Of a DNA stretch of 64,000 nucleotides, positions 59,705 to 64,000 are shown piece after piece (the stretch's first letter is position 1; every line of letters begins with the position of its first letter). The translations under genes and the position numbers were made by a program. The DNA lies in assembly GCF_900496995.4 (NCBI RefSeq), contig NC_054457.1, positions 558,001 to 622,000 on the forward strand, written 5' to 3'. Under the pieces are notes generated by a model, which was not told the origin of the DNA, did not search any database, and saw only the letters and a program-made list of their open reading frames with translations. The DNA is from Aquila chrysaetos chrysaetos. Taxonomy: Eukaryota; Chordata; Aves; Accipitriformes; Accipitridae.

Positions 59705-61699
59705 AAATGTTCTCTCTCGATTTATATGGAATTCACTCATTTATTTTGATTGCTTTATGTGAATGAAGCAAAGCTGTTCTTGTTGTTAGGTAGAACTAGT
59801 CAGTGCTGTTTAATTTTTATCTTTTAATATCAGCGAGGGTGAGATTTTGTAATAAAATCATTCACATACAATCTGTAACATGTATGAGTGAAACCTGCAG
59901 TCCCCTTCCTTCCATCCATGTTAAAGACATAAGAGCGTCAGCTTAGATGTTTTATGTTGCAAAGCTTCAGCTGGTGCTAAGAGTACGTATAATTTCAAAA
60001 ATCTCAAGGACTCAGAACACAAAGATCTATTGCCATGGAAACAAATGTTGTATCAAAATTGGGTATGATCAAAAAGCTTTGCTCATAACCAGGACAACAG
60101 TTGCATTAGAATATGGAAGAAATTATGGATGTTTTAGGAGCAAGAATTAACCAGAAGGACCCTTGTAAGGCCCTTTCCATAGATTTGCAACATTTGGTGT
60201 CAAGAGTTGGATCTTACAGGTTGCATCTCAATCCCCTGCCCCCAGTCAGAGAAAGCATTTTCCTCTACCATTAAAAAGCACATATTTTTTAAAGATCTTC
60301 CATACTGCACTTTACGACATTCCTGCATCATAAAGCTGTCTTGCTTATAGCAATATAAAGCAGCTGTAAAAATTACATGCTTGTAAACAACCTTCCATAC
60401 ATTTGGGAGAAGCAGAGTGAGATTTGCATGCCTCTGCATGTAAGTGGAGACCTGCTTTTCCTCCCAGCGGGCCACAGCACAGGGAAGGTGCCGCTGTGCA
60501 ATGCGTGAGCCTCTCCCCTTGGCCCACACAGGGGCACCTGTGGGATAGGGGGCTGGGGGCATGCTGATCAGCCCTGCTCCATACGTGCCCCATGTGCCCA
60601 CATCTTTGAGGGCTGATCTAAACTGATCACAAATTTCAAACTCAGAGCCAAGCCTGGGTGCAGGGGGGCAACTGCTTGGCCCAAGGCCAGGCCAGGGAGT
60701 AGAGGGAGGGTTGGAAGGAGGGACAGGGCATCATGCCTTCTTACCCCAGGCATTACTCATGGTATGGATTATGGTATGGACCCTGTCTTGCCTGGCCTGA
60801 CCTACCTCAGGAAGAGCATCCCAGGTTGTTTTGGCACCTGGGCCAGCAGGCTCCTGCAGAAGGGTTCAGGGCTGCTTCCTCAGGTGACCCCCAGCGGACT
60901 CACTCCCAGCCTGAATCTCCAATAATTTATTCTCCTTTTATTTCTCTTTTAAATTAAATATGCATACATAATATGCACTTTGGAACAGGCAAGGACTCTT
61001 CTGTGGGTACTTATGGAGCTGGGCACTCTCAGGCATGTAATTAAGAGGTGTGCAATTGATATATAAGTGGAAGAGATCTCAGTGCATTGCATTAAAAAAA
61101 AGAAAGGAGGGGGAAAAAAAGAAAAATATAAACCCAAACCAGGCTGTAAGATGCTTGCCAAAGTCCTGCACTTTTTTTCCCCCGTGTCAAAGTTTGGAAG
61201 GGAGTACATCGAAGGGAGTACATCCCTCTTCCGTGGGATTAGCCCTGCCAGCAGCCGCGCACTCATTTCAGAGCCAGCAAAAAGGTCTGTGGCAAAGCGC
61301 CCCTCCGCTCCCGCTTCCGTTCCAGTCCCGGCCCTCATCTCCCGGCCCCGCACCGGCCCCGCGGCTCTCCGGGGTGGGCGGTGCTCGCTGACGGCCCAGC
61401 CCCAGGGCAGGTGTCCCCGCTCACTCTTCACCTCTGTCTTGCTTCGCAGCGGAACTTTTTGTTTCTTGCAGTTTAAAGGCCAGTTACGCAGAAAGATTAA
61501 CAAAAGTTTATTAATCATGAAGTATTAAAATTGAGATAAATTAAAGGCTTCAATGCAAAATTCAAGCAACCAAACCATTCCCAAACATATGACAAAGGAA
61601 TCAGTGAATCCCAAAAAAAGAAGTCTTTTTTTTGCCTGTGGTTCAAGACACCTCTCATATCTCACACACCACACCAAACCCCACAATTCTTCATATCAC
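59705..61699. other. Host noncoding DNA 3' of OTP
   Basis: About 2 kb. A GC-richer patch is at 61230-61410. No other gene recognised. Part may belong to a longer OTP 3' UTR. Confidence 0.45.
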
Positions 61700-62758
61700 A
61701 TACTGAAAATTATTTTATTTATCCATTTACATTAACTTGATATAAACGTGTCCGGAAAAGTCAAATAATATGTTTTATATTAGCTCAAACATTTATTAAG
61801 AAACCCCAAATTCAATAAATAAGCACAGACAATAAGTTAAAACATATCATGAATCGACCAGTATGTAACAAGAATGCTTTATCTACACAAAACATCCTAT
61901 TTCACATCGTTTGTTCAATCCTCCAGTGTCCCTGCCCTGCGGCGGGGTGACCAGCACATGCAGGCGGGTGGACCGCGGAGCCGGGCCGGGGCCGTGGCCG
62001 CGGCGGAAGCCAAAGATGCAAGAGGGACAATAGCAGCAGGAACATAAATATATGCGTAAATAAACGTGGGGCAGATTGGCAACTCAACTGTCACGAAATC
62101 AAAGATCCGAAAAAGGGAAGTTCTCTTGCTTTTTTCTGTTTTGCTTTTTTTTATGTTTTACAAAAAGCAACATTACTTTTTTTATTTTTCCTCTCTCGCT
62201 CACTTATAAATGCTTTATCAAAATGGATTTGATTCCTTCTGGGGTCTTCGTACCACTCCACGAACCCTCCCGGCCACCTCCCGACGGCACCCTCGGACCG
62301 GGCGCCGTCCAGCTCCTGCCTTCGCTGCGGACGGGGCCGGCGGAAGATCACTGCTCTTAAATTAAAACAAACCAAACAAACAAAACCCACAAAAAAAAAA
62401 AAAAAACACCAAAAAACCCAAACCGCGTTTCTTTGCAAAGCCGGTCAGGTGGCTGGCGGGTGCGCCGGGTTTTGACGAGGGAGGCAGGCAGAGCCGGGCT
62501 CGGGGAGGCCCCGGGGTCCGGCGAGTCCTTCCGCCGCCGGGGAGAGGCGGCCGCCAGGTGGGCCAGGCCGGGCCGCGGGAGTGTGTGCGGGGGCTAAGGG
62601 GTGGAGGGGTGTTTCTCGTCCCACAAACCAGTCAGTTGGCATCTGATTTCAGATCCTGAGTCGACTCCCTGGTAAGTCAGGTGAGTGGAAGGTGAGGGGA
62701 AGGCGGCGGGGCGGGGCGGGCCGGGCCGGGGACGCCGGGCGAGGAGAGGCGGCGGCTG
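61700..62758 (-). other. OTP: Probable OTP 3' untranslated region
   Basis: Sequence downstream of the OTP stop. Candidate polyadenylation signals (AATAAA on the minus strand) are at 61797-61792 and 61719-61714. The true end is not determined from sequence alone. Confidence 0.45.
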
Positions 62759-63277
62759 TTAGGTGAAACTCATGGAGACTGTGTGCTCGAGTGCTTTGCG
62801 GCGGAGGGAGGCGATGCTGGTTCCCCGCCACACGTCGCTGCTGTCCGGGGAGCTGCAGAGCTGGGGCGAGCCCGTCACGTTGCTGGGGCCGGGCAAGGAG
62901 GCGGGCACCATGCCGGGGAAGGCGGGCTGGTAGAGGTGCGACTGCAGCCCGGCGCCGTTGGAGCCCGCCAGGCTGTTGGAGAGGCCCATGGAGTTGGGCG
63001 GCGGCCCGGCCGCCAGGCTGCACTGGGAGAGGGACTGCGCCATGGCCTGCTGCCTGCCTAGCACCGACGGCAGCGGCAGCTGCGACACGCCCGGCATGGC
63101 GGCGGCGGCCCAGCGCGTGTCGTTGGCGTGGAAGGAGCAGAGGCCGTCGCCCATGGCGGCGGCGGCCGAGGGGAACTGCGGCAGCCCCGGCGTCGGCAGC
63201 AGTGTGCCCGGGGCGCGGAAGACGTTGGTCGTCTTCTTCCGTTTCTTCCACTTGGCCCGCCGGTTCTGGAACCAGAC
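62759..63277 (-). CDS. OTP: OTP (orthopedia homeobox) terminal coding exon
   Basis: Homeodomain transcription factor that specifies neuroendocrine neurons of the hypothalamus; acts in the nucleus. The exon starts after a CAG acceptor at 63277, preceded on the minus strand by a C-rich tract. It opens with VWFQNRRAKWKKRKK, the end of homeodomain helix 3, so the upstream intron falls at the usual position 46/47 of the homeodomain. Next come a Pro/Leu stretch (LLPTPGLPQFP), an Ala run, a Ser/Asn/Gly-rich middle (SMGLSNSLAGSNG) and the C-terminal OAR-type motif (RGTSIASLRRKALEH...SMSFT) before TAA at 62761-62759. 172 codons plus stop, about half of the usual roughly 325-residue protein. The frame is intact. 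Upstream exons lie beyond the window. Sequence recognition makes the OTP call firm. Confidence 0.97.
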   Translation of the reverse strand, partial: VWFQNRRAKWKKRKKTTNVFRAPGTLLPTPGLPQFPSAAAAMGDGLCSFHANDTRWAAAAMPGVSQLPLPSVLGRQQAMAQSLSQCSLAAGPPPNSMGLSNSLAGSNGAGLQSHLYQPAFPGMVPASLPGPSNVTGSPQLCSSPDSSDVWRGTSIASLRRKALEHTVSMSFT

Positions 63278-64000
63278 CTGCGGGCGGCGGGCAGTGACAC
63301 ACACCGTTAGCGACACCCGCGCCGCGGCCGGACCCGGCGGGACGGCGGTAGGGGGCGCCGCGGGAGCGGGTCCCCCGGCAGGGCTCGGCCGGGGCCCGCG
63401 GCTGCCCGGCCCTCCCAGCGAGCGGGGTTGCCGGGGCTCGCTGGCACCGCCGGAGCGGAGGGCTCGGTGTTGTCGATGTCACCGATTTCCGCGCCCGTCG
63501 GTGCGACCGAGGCGAACCTTTTATGAAGGTGCGGTTTGGTTAAACGGGATTTACTCCCTCCCCAACCCTCCGCCCGCTCCTCTCGGTACCTGTCACGGCC
63601 TTCTTTATCTCCTGTCGCCCCCCCAAGACCCCTCCCCGGCCATTGTCTCTTCCATGCCTGCTCTTCACACTCATGGCCCTGCTGTAGCCCCACGCGTGTC
63701 CCCGTGGCGGGTTAATGAAGTCGCTGAAACTTTTTATAATGAAAGAGATCTATGTGTCTCTCCCGGGATTGAGCTGTCTGTAGCCTCCCTCGCTCAGGAG
63801 GAGGCTCCGGGAGAGGAGCCTGGCCTCCCCCTGAAAAAAACAATAACACAAAGCAAAAATAAATGACCGGCCCACGGCTCTTGCCCCTGCGTGGAAGCAC
63901 TCCCGATCTGGCATCGGAGCAGGGCGCCGGCGGGGCGGGAAGCCTTTCCCCGGGCGAGCCCCCACGCCCGGCGCCGCTCAGGTCCCGGGGCTGCTCCGCG
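63278..64000 (-). other. OTP: OTP intron (5' part outside window), GC-rich
   Basis: Intron ending with the acceptor at 63278-63279. CpG-dense from about 62450 to the window end, consistent with a CpG island over a developmental gene. Long open frames here on both strands reflect base composition. Confidence 0.75.

Noticed and set aside
62649..63866. Long frames overlapping the OTP exon on both strands
   Set aside because: Shadows of the OTP reading frame and of CpG-rich intron sequence.

Overview
The window looks like nuclear DNA of a bird. Three things support this: the last coding exon of the homeobox gene OTP on the minus strand at the right end, a CR1-type LINE 3' end with ATTCTATG octamers, and many endogenous retroviruses (ERVs) and solo LTRs of types common in bird genomes. 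OTP lies on the Z chromosome in birds through conserved synteny with human 5q, so Z linkage is likely but is inferred, not read here. I cannot name the species. There are no operons, CRISPR arrays, tRNA or rRNA genes that I can see.

Layout. 1-17282: ERV-A, plus strand, gamma-like, with a tRNA-Arg type primer binding site (PBS); its 5' LTR is cut by the window edge. ERV-B (6630-14797, minus strand, ERVL-like, no env, tRNA-Lys type PBS) sits inside the env of ERV-A. ERV-B itself carries two solo LTRs inside pol, and the 3' LTR of ERV-A carries a third solo LTR. 17283-29329: host noncoding DNA with a CR1 tail, a possible old LTR and two solo LTRs (24249-24833, 25492-26401). 29330-30458: a solo-like LTR abutting ERV-C (30459 to about 35060, minus strand, tRNA-Ser-like PBS). 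ERV-C has gag, pro and part of pol, a GGGAAAC frameshift heptamer before the gag stop, and ends abruptly at that LTR. 35060-38164: host DNA. 38170-41138: a solo LTR split by a second LTR that is itself split by two more. 41144-44732: host DNA with a 45-bp tandem repeat. 44739-48455: ERV-D, alpharetrovirus-like with 230-bp LTRs, a tRNA-Trp-like PBS and a large gag-to-integrase deletion; a solo LTR sits in its 5' LTR just before the TATA box. 48462-61700: host DNA with solo LTRs at 50244-51465, 55777-57900 (with another nested inside) and 59120-59699. 61700-64000: OTP 3' UTR, terminal exon and part of an intron, in a GC-rich region.

The only functional host gene I can support is OTP. Every retroviral gene is broken by stops, frameshifts, insertions or deletions. 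The strongest structural results are the insertion order read from nesting and target-site duplications, the preserved gag-pro frameshift signal of ERV-C, the LTR/ERV-C junction that lacks a target duplication, and a set of LTR families that share a 3' module but differ in U3. No new cellular system is evident; the candidate novelties are retroelement features.

Local names used below: LTR-I (about 580 bp, LTR of ERV-B), LTR-II (1.1-1.2 kb, starts TGTATTGGC), LTR-III (0.9 kb, ends CCACGACA), LTR-IV (580 bp, starts TGTATTGGGTC), LTR-V (about 1.2 kb).
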